Positions 63,122 through 64,000 of a stretch of 64,000 nt of DNA are shown one piece after another. Within the stretch, counting starts at the first letter, position 1. The number at the start of each line of letters is the position of its first letter. This DNA comes from Phytophthora sp. 'mugwort' (Eukaryota; Oomycota; Peronosporomycetes; Peronosporales; Peronosporaceae), in contig JAUCEF010000013.1 in assembly GCA_033558025.1 (NCBI GenBank), positions 3,837,001 through 3,901,000 of the forward strand, written 5' to 3'. The position numbers were made by a program, and so were the translations under genes. The notes under the pieces were generated by a model. It was given only the letters and a program-made list of their open reading frames with translations, ran no database searches and was not told where the DNA came from.

Positions 63122-63671
63122 TACTACACTCCACGCTTCGATTAGTCAATTGATTGGAGAATTTGAAGCTTACACGGCGTACAGCGAGTTGAAGAGACCG
63201 CACTATTCGTAGTTGTCGAAGGCTAGCCGCGCAAAACTCTTTTGGTAGAGCCTTACATACCCCGATCTGCAACCTCAAGCCTAACACCGTGGACGATCTT
63301 GACGGTTTGCGCTTCTCCGTCTTCTGATCGCAGTAGGGAGAGTAGCGGAGGACGTGGCTCGACTTGGTAGCGAGACGAACGGGAAGAAAATACTTGGTGA
63401 AATTGGACCCAGTATGAAAGATCAGGCCGTGACGAACGGCGTCGTGCGGATCTATTCGTGTAAGCGACATAAAGGTAGACATGATTTCTCTAAATACCGC
63501 ATTTGAACCGGTACTTCGCTAGCATCAAACCTAATATATGGTTGCCAATTTCGTCCGTTTATAACGAAAAACTTGGTGACTGTAGGGAGAGCCTATATAT
63601 AAACGATGTCGATGTCGCTATTATCATTAAACAAGGGATAACTATAAGTATTACGATTGAAAAAGCTTAAA
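63122..63671. other. Flanking sequence, no gene recognised
   Basis: A minus-strand frame (63482-63108, 124 codons) overlaps the ULP1 end and has no recognisable domain. From about 63490 the sequence is AT-rich and includes TATATATAAA at 63594-63603. Confidence 0.35.
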
Positions 63672-63797
63672 ATGAATACGTATGCGTCTCTCAAGTCTGT
63701 TAGGAATGAAAATGCCTTCATTTGGGGCGCAGTCGCTGAACTATTTGCTCATTCGAGACTCGATCCGCGCAAAGCTATTTTAATAGCGGAGCTCTAA
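63672..63797 (+). CDS. Small ORF of 41 residues behind a TATA box
   Basis: An ATG at 63672 opens MNTYASLKSVRNENAFIWGA and a helical C-terminal half ending KAILIAEL before TAA. A TATATATAAA sequence lies 70-80 bp upstream, and an A-rich leader precedes the ATG. No family is recognised. Base composition resembles the AT-rich Polinton region more than the host genes. It could be chance. Confidence 0.25.
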   Translation: MNTYASLKSVRNENAFIWGAVAELFAHSRLDPRKAILIAEL

Positions 63798-64000
63798 AAG
63801 TCGTTGTGTTCTAAGCTTTAGATTGCACAATAGACGCTTTTTACATCCAGAACTCAGATTTAATTTTTCTCCTACCCTGTTTTAGTATGTTTCTACCCTT
63901 TTTAAAACGGCCTAACCGAGCTGGACATATTGGTCGACTTTCACAATATACGTTGAAGCTTGACGTTTGACGAGGGCTGAGAGACAGCATCAATATGCAT

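Noticed and set aside
1..64000. CRISPR arrays, tRNA, rRNA, prokaryotic operons
   Set aside because: No regularly spaced direct repeats and no tRNA-like cloverleaf or rRNA segment were seen; introns and transposon classes are eukaryotic.

Overview
The window looks like nuclear DNA of an oomycete, most likely Phytophthora or a close relative. Host genes are GC-rich at third codon positions and carry short introns of about 70-85 nt with GTRNGT-type donors. They encode families typical of oomycetes: START-FYVE proteins, DEP proteins, Cys/His repeat 'WRKY19-like' proteins and a JEN1-type carboxylate transporter. About two thirds of the window is old, broken mobile DNA, and the host genes sit in two islands (36.5-50.3 kb and 54.6-58.1 kb). 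No prokaryotic operon, CRISPR array, tRNA or rRNA was seen.

Layout. 1-5,156: the right part of a degraded Polinton/Polinton-like virus with packaging ATPase, penton, pVI/pX-like protein, maturation protease, major capsid protein and an ExoX-C-like ORF, ending in a 190-bp terminal repeat. 5,163-10,397: a Ty1/copia element lacking its 5' end. 10,512-12,023: a Tc1/mariner element with ~230-bp inverted repeats. About 12.8-22.4 kb: a minus-strand Ty3/gypsy element whose RNase H is deleted, with two extra, divergently oriented ORFs downstream of pol. 23.7-26.5 kb: a piggyBac-like transposase. 27-29 kb: a repeat patchwork with hairpins, a MITE-like element and a PH-domain-like fragment. 29.7-33.2 kb: a gypsy chromovirus pol fragment. 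34,163-34,948: the opposite Polinton terminal repeat attached to the missing copia 5' end (gag N-terminus, primer-binding site, LTR). 36.5-50.3 kb: host genes. 50,903-53,556: a PIF/Harbinger element with both of its genes. 54.6-58.1 kb: host DEP and JEN1 genes. 59.2-63.1 kb: a MULE transposon with a spliced transposase gene and a ULP1 protease domain that has lost two catalytic residues.

Main result. The copia pieces at 5,163 and 34,358 meet at the same point in gag. Each is bordered by the six bases TATGTC and then by a terminal repeat beginning 5'-AGT. A 6-bp target duplication and AGT termini are Polinton hallmarks, so a Polinton integrated into a copia gag gene. The two flanks now lie 29 kb apart in inverted orientation, which implies a later rearrangement, two related copies, or an assembly error. 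A second lead is the pair of unrecognised head-to-head genes carried by the gypsy element, one encoding a predicted multi-pass membrane protein and the other an acidic-tailed protein.
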